DNA from: Oscillospiraceae bacterium | GTDB taxonomy: Bacteria > Bacillota_A > Clostridia > Oscillospirales > CAG-272 | Length of the DNA stretch: 45,668 bases | Reading direction: 5' to 3' | Assembly (NCBI GenBank): GCA_015064665.1 | Contig: SVRU01000009.1 | Span: forward strand, 1-45,668 | Shown here: positions 1-6,463 of the stretch, one piece after another | Layout of the letters: every line of letters starts with the position of its first letter | How positions within the stretch are numbered: position 1 is the first letter of the stretch | Made by a program: the position numbers and the translations under genes | Notes under the pieces: generated by a model | The model's input: only the letters and a program-made list of their open reading frames with translations | What the model was told of the DNA's origin: nothing | Database searches by the model: none

Positions 1-555
1 CGCGCCAAACTGTGCGATAGATTTTGTAAGACCGTACATAAGCCCCGCCTTGGAGGTGGAGTAGTCCATTCCGTAGTCGCTACCCTCCGCTCCCGTTATC
101 GAGCCGATATTGATAATAAGACCGCTCTGCTGCTCTCGCATCTGTTTCAATACGGCATGAGCAAAGTAAAAAGGTCCTTTGAGATTTACGTCGATACCCC
201 AATCGTAAACGTCTATCGGTACGTCAGGAAATTCAGGATGCTTTTCACGATCAACCTTGCACATTCTGACGGCAGTTCCGCCTGCGAAGTTCGCCATAAT
301 ATCTATTCTGCCAAACTCAGTAACCGCCTTGTCTCTTGCAATACACACTTGAGAATAATCTCGTACATCACAGACAACACCTATCGCTCTGCCGCCGTCT
401 TTTGCGTTGATTTCGGCGACCTTTTCATTGAGGACAGATTCATTCACATCACACATGACTACATTGCCTCCGAGAGCCGCAAAATTCTGTGCAAACAGCA
501 GCCCCATACCGGATGCTGCTCCGGTAGATATCGCTATCTTATCTTGAAAATTCAT
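1..555 (-). CDS. SDR family NAD(P)-dependent oxidoreductase (3' end outside window)
   Basis: The minus strand is open from an ATG at 555 to the window edge (185 codons, no stop). The protein has the short-chain dehydrogenase/reductase layout: cofactor loop TGAASGMG near residue 11, an NFAGG segment in the place of the usual NAG, a Ser in INIGSITG, and the catalytic YSTSK. These enzymes oxidise or reduce hydroxyl/keto groups with NAD(P)H; the substrate cannot be told. I chose the ATG at 555 over the in-frame ATG at 564 because the GGAGGA site lies 8 bases before 555 but touches 564. It is divergent from the AraC-type regulator at 720, which probably controls it. Confidence 0.9.
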   Translation of the reverse strand, partial: MNFQDKIAISTGAASGMGLLFAQNFAALGGNVVMCDVNESVLNEKVAEINAKDGGRAIGVVCDVRDYSQVCIARDKAVTEFGRIDIMANFAGGTAVRMCKVDREKHPEFPDVPIDVYDWGIDVNLKGPFYFAHAVLKQMREQQSGLIINIGSITGAEGSDYGMDYSTSKAGLMYGLTKSIAQFGA

Positions 556-585
556 AACTTTCATCCTCCAAAATGATTTTGTTAA

Positions 586-614
586 ATTGTATCATAAAAA
601 AATGACGATGGCAA
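586..614 (-). promoter_or_regulatory. Promoter of the SDR gene
   Basis: Read on the minus strand: -35 TTGCCA (614-609), 17-bp spacer, -10 TACAAT (591-586), about 30 bases before the start codon. Confidence 0.6.
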
Positions 615-616
615 TC

Positions 617-648
617 TGTATTTTGATATAATGTTGATGTATTTGATA
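617..648. promoter_or_regulatory. Candidate AraC-type operator, direct repeat
   Basis: TGTATTTTGATA (617-628) is repeated as TGTATTTGATA (638-648), spaced 21 bp, two helical turns. This geometry is common for AraC/XylS regulators, which bind direct repeats through two HTH motifs. It lies between the two divergent promoters, just upstream of the SDR -35. Function is inferred. Confidence 0.45.
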
Positions 649-666
649 CAAAATTTCATAAAACAA

Positions 667-695
667 TTGAAAAATAATACAAAAAATGATATAAT
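667..695 (+). promoter_or_regulatory. Promoter of the AraC-family regulator
   Basis: TTGAAA (667-672), 17-bp spacer, TATAAT (690-695), 24 bases before the ATG at 720. Confidence 0.7.
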
Positions 696-719
696 CAAGT
701 ATGAAAAGAGGTGGTGTAA

Positions 720-1472
720 ATGGAGCTTAAAAATATTACCGTAACCGAGATATCAGGCGTATTTACCGTGTGTTCGGAAAAGGGCAGATGCGACAGAATG
801 GATAACAGAAAATCTTATGGACTTTCTCTGTGTGCCGATGGACAGATAACATATATTCAAAATGGAAAAGAATACATTTCGGACAATGGCTGTGCCGTTA
901 TTTTGCCAAAGGGAGGAACGTATTTCATAAAAAGAGATAAGAGCGGTGTTTTCCCTGTTATCAATTTTGATTGTCTTGAACCTTTGTGTGATACGATTAC
1001 CGTTGTCCCCGTTCATAATGCAGATAAACTGATAGCCGATTACGAGCGAATGAAAAAGCTACTTTGCTTTGATGGAAATCGCGCGCAGATATTCAGCATT
1101 TTCTACGGTATGCTTCATAAGCTTTGCTCCGACGATATTCCATACGAGTTACGTGGTGCGGTGCGGCTAATAAGAAGCGATTGTTGCGATGTATCTCTTA
1201 CAAACGCAAGATTAGCCTACGAATGCAATATAAGCGAGGTGTATTTCAGAAAGCTTTTTACCAAGCATTTCGGCATCTCGCCGAAGCAATTTATTATTGA
1301 TTTACGTATTCAAAGGGCTAAACAAATGTTGGCAGAAGGAGCATTAAGTGTTTCTGTCATATCAGAAAAATGCGGCTTTTCTAATCTTTATCACTTTTGC
1401 AGACTTTTCAAGCAACGCGTGGGAATAACGCCTTCAGAATATCGAAAAGCGAACATAATATGTGAAATATGA
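720..1472 (+). CDS. AraC family transcriptional regulator
   Basis: 250 aa. The C-terminal ~100 residues hold two helix-turn-helix motifs of the AraC/XylS type: first recognition region around SEVYFRKLFTKHFG, second in the signature SNLYHFCRLFKQRVGITPSEYR. The N-terminal ~140 residues are a probable cupin-like sensor domain (ILPKGGTYFI) with no clear ligand motif. It starts at ATG 720 behind AGAGGTGG. It is transcribed away from the SDR oxidoreductase gene and is likely its local regulator, responding to a sugar-type effector as is typical of the family; that last point is inference. Confidence 0.9.
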   Translation: MELKNITVTEISGVFTVCSEKGRCDRMDNRKSYGLSLCADGQITYIQNGKEYISDNGCAVILPKGGTYFIKRDKSGVFPVINFDCLEPLCDTITVVPVHNADKLIADYERMKKLLCFDGNRAQIFSIFYGMLHKLCSDDIPYELRGAVRLIRSDCCDVSLTNARLAYECNISEVYFRKLFTKHFGISPKQFIIDLRIQRAKQMLAEGALSVSVISEKCGFSNLYHFCRLFKQRVGITPSEYRKANIICEI

Positions 1473-1477
1473 TACGG

Positions 1478-1497
1478 CATCTTTTTTGTCAACACGA
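1478..1497 (+). repeat. Post-stop repeat motif, copy 1
   Basis: GCATCTTTTTTGTCAACACG begins 6 bases after the TGA of the AraC-type gene. A 19/20 match lies just after the stop of the beta-helix gene (3489-3508), and a shorter copy follows the stop at 5048. It leads into a terminator. Confidence 0.6.
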
Positions 1498-1498
1498 G

Positions 1499-1658
1499 CC
1501 AAAAAATCCTGCACGAAAGTGCGGGATTTTTACTTTTTACCTCTTACCTCTTCACTCTTACCTCTTCACTCTTACCTAAAATGGCAGGATTTTTTGGAAA
1601 GTAATAGGTAAAAGGTAAGAGGTAACAAGTGAGGTAGCTTTTCGCTAAGACGAAAAGC
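1499..1658. repeat. Interleaved inverted repeats upstream of the four-helix-bundle gene
   Basis: Arm A at 1499-1512 (CCAAAAAATCCTGC) is perfectly complementary to A' at 1584-1597. Arm B at 1536-1577 is made of ACCTCTT/CACTCTT tandem units and is largely complementary to B' at 1605-1635. The order is A-B-A'-B', so the pairs cross. A perfect 8-bp hairpin (1637-1644 with 1651-1658) closes the region. No ORF of substance lies here. Confidence 0.65.
1502..1531 (+). terminator. Rho-independent terminator of the AraC-type gene
   Basis: ATCCTGCAC - GAAA - GTGCGGGAT stem-loop followed by TTTT. The GAAA tetraloop and U tract make a convincing intrinsic terminator. Confidence 0.75.
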
Positions 1659-1733
1659 AATTTTATTATAAAGGTTGCAAAGTAAAATCTTTTGTGAAAC
1701 AATTAAAGTACTAAGTAGAAAGGCGGTACGGTT

Positions 1734-2084
1734 ATGGCTGATAGTCCGTTGATTACAAAATCCAAAGAATTTGCATTGCAGATTATTAAGGTGTGCAATT
1801 ATGTGAAGCAGAACAAGAAGGAAAGTGTGCTTACAAACCAACTTATTCGTAGCGGAACAAGTGTCGGTGCGAATATTCGTGAAGCATTTTACGGGCACGG
1901 CACAGCGGATTTTATCGCCAAACTGCAAATTGCCCTCAAAGAGTGCTCGGAAAGCGAATATTGGCTTGAGCTTCTGATTGAAAGCGGCTATTACGATAAT
2001 AGAGACATTCTCGATAAGTGTATTGAGGTCAAAAAATTACTTATTACCTCAATAAATACGGCAAAAAGCAAATTAAACAAATAA
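1734..2084 (+). CDS. Four-helix-bundle protein (S23/IVS-encoded family)
   Basis: 116 aa. It matches the family of proteins first seen in intervening sequences of 23S rRNA genes, and related in fold to the Avd accessory protein of diversity-generating retroelements. Signature stretches are LTNQLIRSGTSVGANIREA, FIAKLQIALKECSESEYWLE and the closing helix with CIEVKKLLITSINT. Such proteins form homopentameric bundles; their role outside rRNA and retroelements is unknown. The start follows AAAGGCGG. No rRNA or reverse transcriptase gene is nearby, so this is a free-standing copy, sitting behind the interleaved repeat at 1499-1658. Confidence 0.9.
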   Translation: MADSPLITKSKEFALQIIKVCNYVKQNKKESVLTNQLIRSGTSVGANIREAFYGHGTADFIAKLQIALKECSESEYWLELLIESGYYDNRDILDKCIEVKKLLITSINTAKSKLNK

Positions 2085-2114
2085 ATATCAAATATTTATC
2101 TGGACTTATGACTT

Positions 2115-2159
2115 CCTTTCGGTATAATGGTGTTTACCACAAACCGAAAGGATTTTTTA
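2115..2159 (+). terminator. Probable terminator after the four-helix-bundle gene
   Basis: CCTTTCGGT (2115-2123) pairs perfectly with ACCGAAAGG (2143-2151), with an inner GGT/ACC pair, followed by ATTTTTTAT. A reading frame opens at 2108 across it, which is why I start the next gene at 2165. Confidence 0.6.
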
Positions 2160-2164
2160 TTTAT

Positions 2165-2389
2165 ATGGAATACGAACTCAAACACTATTACCGCGTAAAG
2201 CTCGCCTTCGTCCTCGCACGGCAAAGCTTTCTGAAAGAACCGCCGAAGGATGACTACGAGGAATACGCCAAAAAGGTGATCGGTCGCGCGTATTGCATCA
2301 TTCTGAATAAAATCGACGAGCTTGATGGCACGAATGAAAAACTTTTAGAAGAATATAGAAAATATATTGAAAAAACAGTAAATTTGTGA
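2165..2389 (+). CDS. Small helical hypothetical protein
   Basis: 74 aa from ATG 2165. The same frame is open back to 2108, but the earlier codons run through a terminator-like hairpin. The only possible Shine-Dalgarno (AAAGGA at 2148-2153) is in the 3' arm of that hairpin, so translation may depend on it being unfolded. The protein is charged and mostly alpha-helical (YELKHYYRVKLAFVL, ending in LEEYRKYIEKTVNL). No family recognised. It lies between the four-helix-bundle and beta-helix genes on the same strand. Confidence 0.5.
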   Translation: MEYELKHYYRVKLAFVLARQSFLKEPPKDDYEEYAKKVIGRAYCIILNKIDELDGTNEKLLEEYRKYIEKTVNL

Positions 2390-2418
2390 TCTAATAAACT
2401 TAGAAAGGCGGTGGAGAT

Positions 2419-3486
2419 ATGAAAAACAATGAGTTTTTAAAAGGCGGAAGTGCATATATATCATCAAGGATTGAAGAAGCGTTAACAGATAAAAGTCGCA
2501 CTGCTACCATCAGCGGTAATTGGGAGATCGACGAAGCTATACGTTTACCGTCAAATTTTACTTTGATATTGGAAGATACACATTTGCGAATGGCTGACGG
2601 TGTTTATTCCAATATGTTCGTCAACGAGCATCACGGCACAGATATCGGAAACAAGGCAGACGGCACCGACAGGAACATCAACATCATCGGACGCGGAACG
2701 GCGATACTTGACGGCGGAAAATACAATGGACTTTCCGAAAAAAACCAATTGCAAGATGGTTTGCCGCCAATTTGGAAAAACAATCTTCTACTATTCACCA
2801 ATGTTGACGGCTTCAAGGTGTCGGGCATTTCCTGCCGTAATCAGCGGTGGTGGGCGTTGAATTTTGTTTATTGTTCAAATGGGCATCTCGTAAATATTGA
2901 TTTTTGCGCAAGTGATATTGCCGTTGACGAGAACGGAGGAGAGTATCACGGTTTGAAGCGTGAAAAATACAAAGAGGTCTTGGTAAAGAACGCTGACGGA
3001 ATCGATCTTCGTCAGGGCTGTCACGATATTCTGATCGAAAATATCACAGGCTTTACAGAGGACGATTCCGTCGCGCTGACGGCATTGAACGGCAGGTTGG
3101 AGCAGACGTTTGCGGTAAAGGGACTATCATCCGACCTTTGCAACGTGGAGATCCGAAACGTAAGGACGGCAGCGTTTTGTACGAACGTAAGACTGTTGAA
3201 TCAGGGGGACGTTAAGCTTCACGATATCGTAATAGATGGCGTTTATGATATGGGAGTGGAGTCGGCGCATATGGACAAGGGATTTTATGCCGTTCGCATA
3301 GGTGACACGCGCCTTTACGGAACGAGACATGCAACAGAGGATGAGACGTATAACATTACCGTCAAAAACGTGTGCGGTAGCGGAGATTATGTGCTCTCCA
3401 TTGCGGGAGCAATGAAAAATCTCGTACTGCTTGGCATAGAAGCCAAAAACGGCGCAAAAATGCTGAAGGACGACCGCACAAAATAA
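2419..3486 (+). CDS. GH28-like right-handed beta-helix protein
   Basis: 355 aa. The repeated short strands (HDILIENITGF, CNVEIRNVRT, HDIVIDGVYDM) indicate a parallel beta-helix. The central part resembles polygalacturonase/rhamnogalacturonase (GH28): NADGID near residue 194 and TEDDSVAL near 213 sit where the family keeps its NxD and DD catalytic acids. The third family motif (Gly-His-Gly) is not evident, so activity on a glycan is likely but not certain. There is no signal peptide, implying an intracellular enzyme on imported oligosaccharides. The start follows AAAGGCGGTGGAGAT. A terminator follows at 3521. Confidence 0.75.
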   Translation: MKNNEFLKGGSAYISSRIEEALTDKSRTATISGNWEIDEAIRLPSNFTLILEDTHLRMADGVYSNMFVNEHHGTDIGNKADGTDRNINIIGRGTAILDGGKYNGLSEKNQLQDGLPPIWKNNLLLFTNVDGFKVSGISCRNQRWWALNFVYCSNGHLVNIDFCASDIAVDENGGEYHGLKREKYKEVLVKNADGIDLRQGCHDILIENITGFTEDDSVALTALNGRLEQTFAVKGLSSDLCNVEIRNVRTAAFCTNVRLLNQGDVKLHDIVIDGVYDMGVESAHMDKGFYAVRIGDTRLYGTRHATEDETYNITVKNVCGSGDYVLSIAGAMKNLVLLGIEAKNGAKMLKDDRTK

Positions 3487-3488
3487 CA

Positions 3489-3508
3489 GCATCTTTTCTG
3501 TCAACACG
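3489..3508 (+). repeat. Post-stop repeat motif, copy 2
   Basis: GCATCTTTTCTGTCAACACG, 19/20 identical to 1478-1497, starting 2 bases after the TAA of the beta-helix gene and again just ahead of a terminator. Confidence 0.6.
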
Positions 3509-3520
3509 CCTCAGAAAAAA

Positions 3521-3558
3521 AGCACACATTTGTCTACCAAGACAATGTGTGCTTTTTT
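3521..3558 (+). terminator. Terminator of the beta-helix gene
   Basis: AGCACACATTTGTCT (3521-3535), loop ACC(A), AGACAATGTGTGCT (3540-3553), then TTTTT. One bulged T in the stem. It is recognisably similar to the terminator at 4361-4400 (shared TTTGTCTACC core). Confidence 0.85.
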
Positions 3559-3562
3559 CAAC

Positions 3563-3729
3563 GAAATTCGCCTTCGGCGAGTGAAATTTGGCTTCGCCAA
3601 GTGAAATAGCTTCGCTGTGAAATATTTGCTTCGCAAATGTGATGGGCGAATTTCATTTCACATTGCGACCAAATCGTTGCGTAGCAACGGGAGCAATATT
3701 TCACTAAAAAATACCGCAACAAGTTGCGG
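3563..3729. repeat. Hairpin array 1 (GTGAAAT linkers)
   Basis: Non-coding. Hairpins with a three-base TTC loop closed by C-G follow each other: 3568-3580, 3588-3600, 3608-3616, 3624-3638. All have different stem sequences but intact pairing, and are joined by the identical linker GTGAAAT (3581, 3601, 3617). Two inverted copies ATTTCAC follow (3655, 3698), around a CGTTGC-GTA-GCAACG hairpin (3675-3689). GAAATTCGC (3563-3571) can pair with GCGAATTTC (3646-3654), closing a multi-branched structure. CCGCAAC-AA-GTTGCGG (3714-3729) ends it. Confidence 0.75.
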
Positions 3730-3750
3730 ATGATATACAAGGCTTACGCA

Positions 3751-3779
3751 TTGATTTATTTAAGATAGTGTGATATAAT
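3751..3779 (+). promoter_or_regulatory. Promoter of the broken membrane-protein gene at 3820
   Basis: TTGATT (3751-3756), 17-bp spacer, TATAAT (3774-3779); the ATG is 41 bases downstream. Confidence 0.65.
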
Positions 3780-3819
3780 AAACTCACCGATAAACAAGAA
3801 TTTTACGAGGGGATGTCAT

Positions 3820-4274
3820 ATGAAAACATACATATCTCGTGCGACAAAATGGTTAGCAATACTTACTATTATTAGTGTTGTCGTATTGATTGCAGGCATT
3901 ATTTGTATTGTTGCATATTCATCGAATGTTGGATTGCAAATTGGGCTAACAATGCTCGGTGGTCTAATGAGCATTCTTTTTTCTCTTGCTTTTTGGCGGA
4001 AAAAAGTCGATACTTAACAATAGACTGTGAAAAAATCGTTCTGCCAAGAGGTGCAGATATTAACGGTAAAATAGTTTTCAAACGAACGGTTGCAAAAATA
4101 GACGAAATCACTTTTGTTGAAAGCAACCTATATAAAGGTGATGGGTTGATTATCAAAGACACTTATTTTCACACTCTAACATTAAAAGACGGAACAAAAA
4201 TCACTTTTACTCTTTATACATACGGTAGAGAGGCGGAAAAGGAAATTGTAGAAACAATAAAAAAGAGTGTTTAA
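3820..4274 (+). pseudogene. Small two-TM membrane protein, frameshifted
   Basis: The first frame (3820-4017) encodes an N-terminal cytoplasmic stub and two membrane segments (WLAILTIISVVVLIAGIICI, then IGLTMLGGLMSILFSLAFW) and stops early. The +2 frame continues without break to 4274 as a soluble domain (KSRYLTIDCEKIVLPRGAD ... ETIKKSV). Adding one A to the A6 run at 4000-4005 joins the frames as ...FWRKKSRYLTID.... So this is one ~150-aa gene with a one-base deletion, a sequencing error, or a slippage-dependent gene. Family not recognised; the soluble part resembles small membrane-anchored PH-like beta domains. The promoter and GAGGGGATG-type start are intact. Confidence 0.75.
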
Positions 4275-4360
4275 CCAATTCCAATTTTTCGAGCGGTTTT
4301 AGGTGTACTTTTAGTCGTTCTTACCTACATTTACGCACCTTTTGGTCGCTCTTTCGCAAC

Positions 4361-4400
4361 AAAAAACGCACTTTTGTCTACCGACAAAGGTACGTTTTTT
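4361..4400 (+). terminator. Terminator after the frameshifted gene
   Basis: Imperfect stem around loop TACC: A-rich 5' side with ACGCACTTTTGTC, 3' side GACAAAGGTACGTTTTTT. It shares the TTTGTCTACC core with the terminator at 3521-3558 and, like that one, is followed directly by a hairpin array. The 85 bases between the stop codon and this stem hold nothing I recognise. Confidence 0.7.
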
Positions 4401-4575
4401 GAATGATGTTTGCCTTTGGTAAATGATGTAGGGCTTCGCCCGATGATGACGGCTTCGCCTAATGATGTGTGGCTTCGCGCGGGAGAAGAGCGGAACGCAA
4501 CACATCACTTTGTTCCAAAGGCTCAACACATCACTGTGCGCAAGCTCTACATCACCTCTAACCGTTGCCACCCGC
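4401..4575. repeat. Hairpin array 2 (ATGATGT linkers)
   Basis: Same build as array 1 with different sequence: linkers of the form (A)ATGATGT at about 4402, 4423, 4442 and 4461. These alternate with short stems such as GGGC-TTC-GCCC, GGC-TTC-GCC and TTTGCC-TTT-GGTAAA. In the second half the linker recurs inverted as ACATCA (about 4502, 4528, 4549), with CTTTG-TTC-CAAAG between two of them. Non-coding. It occupies most of the gap between the two broken membrane genes. Confidence 0.7.
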
Positions 4576-4644
4576 CTTTTCGGCGTTTGGGATTGAAAAA
4601 CAACAGAAACCGTGACATTATAAAATCATAAAGGCGGTGGGGAT

Positions 4645-5048
4645 ATGAAAAAATAGTTTTGTTACCAGTAAGCTTGCTGCCGTTTTTCCTGTTTCTTTTC
4701 TTGTGCTACCGAAAAGACGTGGAGGTTTCACAAAATAGAGATAATATTCAATCTGTAGAGATTTATAATTTCGAGAAAGCGTATTACGAGGGAAATATTC
4801 ACACCTTTCTTGAAGAAAATGAGCCTGTTGCGGTGTTAGAAGAAGAAAGGTTCACCGCTTTTTTAGACGCTCTTTGTAATCTTGAATTTGAAGAAGAAAA
4901 AGTATTTTCCCCAATTTCCATGGATGGTGGTTATGATTACGAAGGATACATTATAGCCGTAGTGTATTCGTGCGGTGGATATGATATTTCCAATTGCTGT
5001 GGAGAAACTTTATGGACGGAGTTTGTTGAGAAATATATAGAAAATTAA
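4645..5048 (+). pseudogene. Membrane-anchored hypothetical protein, stop right after the start
   Basis: A strong site (AAGGCGGTGGGGAT) precedes ATG AAA AAA TAG at 4645. One extra A in the A6 run 4648-4653 gives MKKIVLLPVSLLPFFLFLFLC, a textbook signal/anchor segment, leading in frame into ~110 residues of acidic soluble protein (RKDVEVSQNRDN ... EFVEKYIEN) ending at 5048. The alternative is a TTG start at 4659, which has no ribosome-binding site and a truncated hydrophobic N-terminus. The Cys at the end of the hydrophobic stretch could be a lipobox, although the preceding residues are not ideal. Family unknown. This is the second gene within 700 bp broken at an A6 run. Confidence 0.7.
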
Positions 5049-5052
5049 GTTG

Positions 5053-5066
5053 GCATCTTTTTTATC
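5053..5066 (+). repeat. Post-stop repeat motif, short copy 3
   Basis: GCATCTTTTTTATC starts 5 bases after the TAA at 5048 and matches the first 14 bases of the 1478-1497 motif with one difference. Confidence 0.45.
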
Positions 5067-5150
5067 TTTCTTTCTCAGAGTTGCCCCCTTGAAGCGCTTT
5101 TGTTGTGGCGAAAATGATACGAGTTTTTTATGATTTTCTTCAAATATTAT

Positions 5151-5178
5151 TGCACTAACAGAAAAAACATGGTATAAT
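5151..5178 (+). promoter_or_regulatory. Promoter of the M28 peptidase operon
   Basis: TTGCAC (5151-5156), 16-bp spacer, TGG-extended TATAAT (5173-5178). Confidence 0.65.
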
Positions 5179-5203
5179 CTGTATAATAAGTGAGGTGAGT
5201 ATG

Positions 5204-6457
5204 ATGGATGGTAGATTCATTCGTAAAATTTTATCAGATACGGCATACGTCAAACAGGCAGGCACTGCGGAAGAAAAGCGGTGTGCGGAATACATAAAAG
5301 AACTTTGCCGCCAAATGGGGCTTGCCGCACGAACCGAAGAGTTCCCGTTAGATCTGTTTCAAACGCATACCGAACGCCTTACGGTAGATAACGAGGAATA
5401 TGCTTGCCGCGGCTATTGGGGGCTGCAAGGCGGCACCGCATCTGCCAAGCTCTATTATCTGCAAAGCGCCGATACATATTCCTTAAGAAGGTGCAAAAAC
5501 AGAGTCGTTCTCATGGATCACCCTTTGAATTCTGGTTTGTATAAAGACCTCGTTCAAAGCGGAGCCAAGGGCATTATTACGTATAGCGGCAATGCCAATT
5601 TCCCCGATCATGATATTGATATCAGGCGCATTGGATTTCATATAGAAACAGAAAATGAAATACCTGTAGTCAACGTTCACATAAAGAGCGCTTTTCAGCT
5701 GATCAAAAAGCAGGGCAAGGAGTGCCATATTTGTCTTGAACAATCTCGATACACCGCCCACTCTCAAAATGTTATTTTAGACATTGCAGGGGAAAGCGAA
5801 AAGCAGATCGTTATTACCGCCCATTATGATACGACCGCTTTATCCTTTGGCGCTTATGACAATATGTCGGGCTGTATTGCGCTTTTGTATATGGCAGAAT
5901 ATTTTGCCAAAAGAAAAAACAAGCTTTCCATTCGGCTTGTATGGTGCGGCGGAGAGGAATTGGGGCTGCTGGGTTCCTTAGAATATTGCCGAACGCACAG
6001 CTCCGAGCTTGAAAATACGGTGCTTAACATAAATCTTGATATGATAGGCGCCGTGATGGGCGAATTTACAGCGTTTTCCTGCGCTGATGAAAAAATGAAG
6101 ACTTCTTTGGAGGGCTTTTTGAAAAGACACCGCTTTGGCGGCGCAATTCAATATAAAATACGGTCGAGTGATTCCAACTCCTTCATTTATTTTGGCGTTC
6201 CTGCAGTTTCCTTTGCAAGATACGCGCCGAGCTCCTTGGCTCAGATCCATACGCGTTATGACACGGCAAAAATTCTATCGGCAAAAAGCTTGCTGAAGGA
6301 CACGCAGATCATCACCGCGTTTGTTGAAGATTTGCTATGTGATTTTGAGAGCTTTGCACCAATCACTATCTCTGAAGAAATCAAAAGCAGCGTTGAAAAA
6401 TATATGGCAAAAAAGTCATATCCCACATGGCTCGCAAGCATGGACCGAAAGGAGTGA
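5204..6457 (+). CDS. M28 family zinc aminopeptidase-like protein
   Basis: 417 aa. All five di-zinc ligands expected of peptidase family M28 are visible: H207 (TAHYDT), D219 (YDNMSG), the E251/E252 pair (CGGEELG), D279 (NLDMIG) and H349 (IHTRYDT). Residues ~80-180 form a PA-like insert between the N-terminal helix and the catalytic core. There is no signal peptide, so it likely trims peptides or amino-acyl conjugates in the cytoplasm. The frame is open from GTG 5195, but GAGGTG sits at 5192-5197, so ATG 5204 (or 5201) is the real start. The next gene starts 6 bases after the stop, implying an operon. Confidence 0.88.
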   Translation: MDGRFIRKILSDTAYVKQAGTAEEKRCAEYIKELCRQMGLAARTEEFPLDLFQTHTERLTVDNEEYACRGYWGLQGGTASAKLYYLQSADTYSLRRCKNRVVLMDHPLNSGLYKDLVQSGAKGIITYSGNANFPDHDIDIRRIGFHIETENEIPVVNVHIKSAFQLIKKQGKECHICLEQSRYTAHSQNVILDIAGESEKQIVITAHYDTTALSFGAYDNMSGCIALLYMAEYFAKRKNKLSIRLVWCGGEELGLLGSLEYCRTHSSELENTVLNINLDMIGAVMGEFTAFSCADEKMKTSLEGFLKRHRFGGAIQYKIRSSDSNSFIYFGVPAVSFARYAPSSLAQIHTRYDTAKILSAKSLLKDTQIITAFVEDLLCDFESFAPITISEEIKSSVEKYMAKKSYPTWLASMDRKE

Positions 6458-6463
6458 AAACAA

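Noticed and set aside
157..576. 139-aa plus-strand ORF at the left end
   Set aside because: It lies opposite the SDR gene, whose motifs are unmistakable on the minus strand.
3820..4274. Programmed ribosomal frameshift in the small membrane gene
   Set aside because: A6 alone is not a full slippery heptamer with a clear pseudoknot, and a second gene has the same kind of lesion; kept as a possibility but listed as frameshifted.
3563..4575. CRISPR array
   Set aside because: The repeated linkers are only 7-8 bases, the intervening units are self-complementary hairpins of 9-15 bases rather than unique spacers, and no cas gene is near.
4659..5048. Intact gene starting at TTG 4659
   Set aside because: No ribosome-binding site at the right distance and the hydrophobic signal would be cut; the strong RBS-ATG at 4645 plus one base gives a complete signal sequence.
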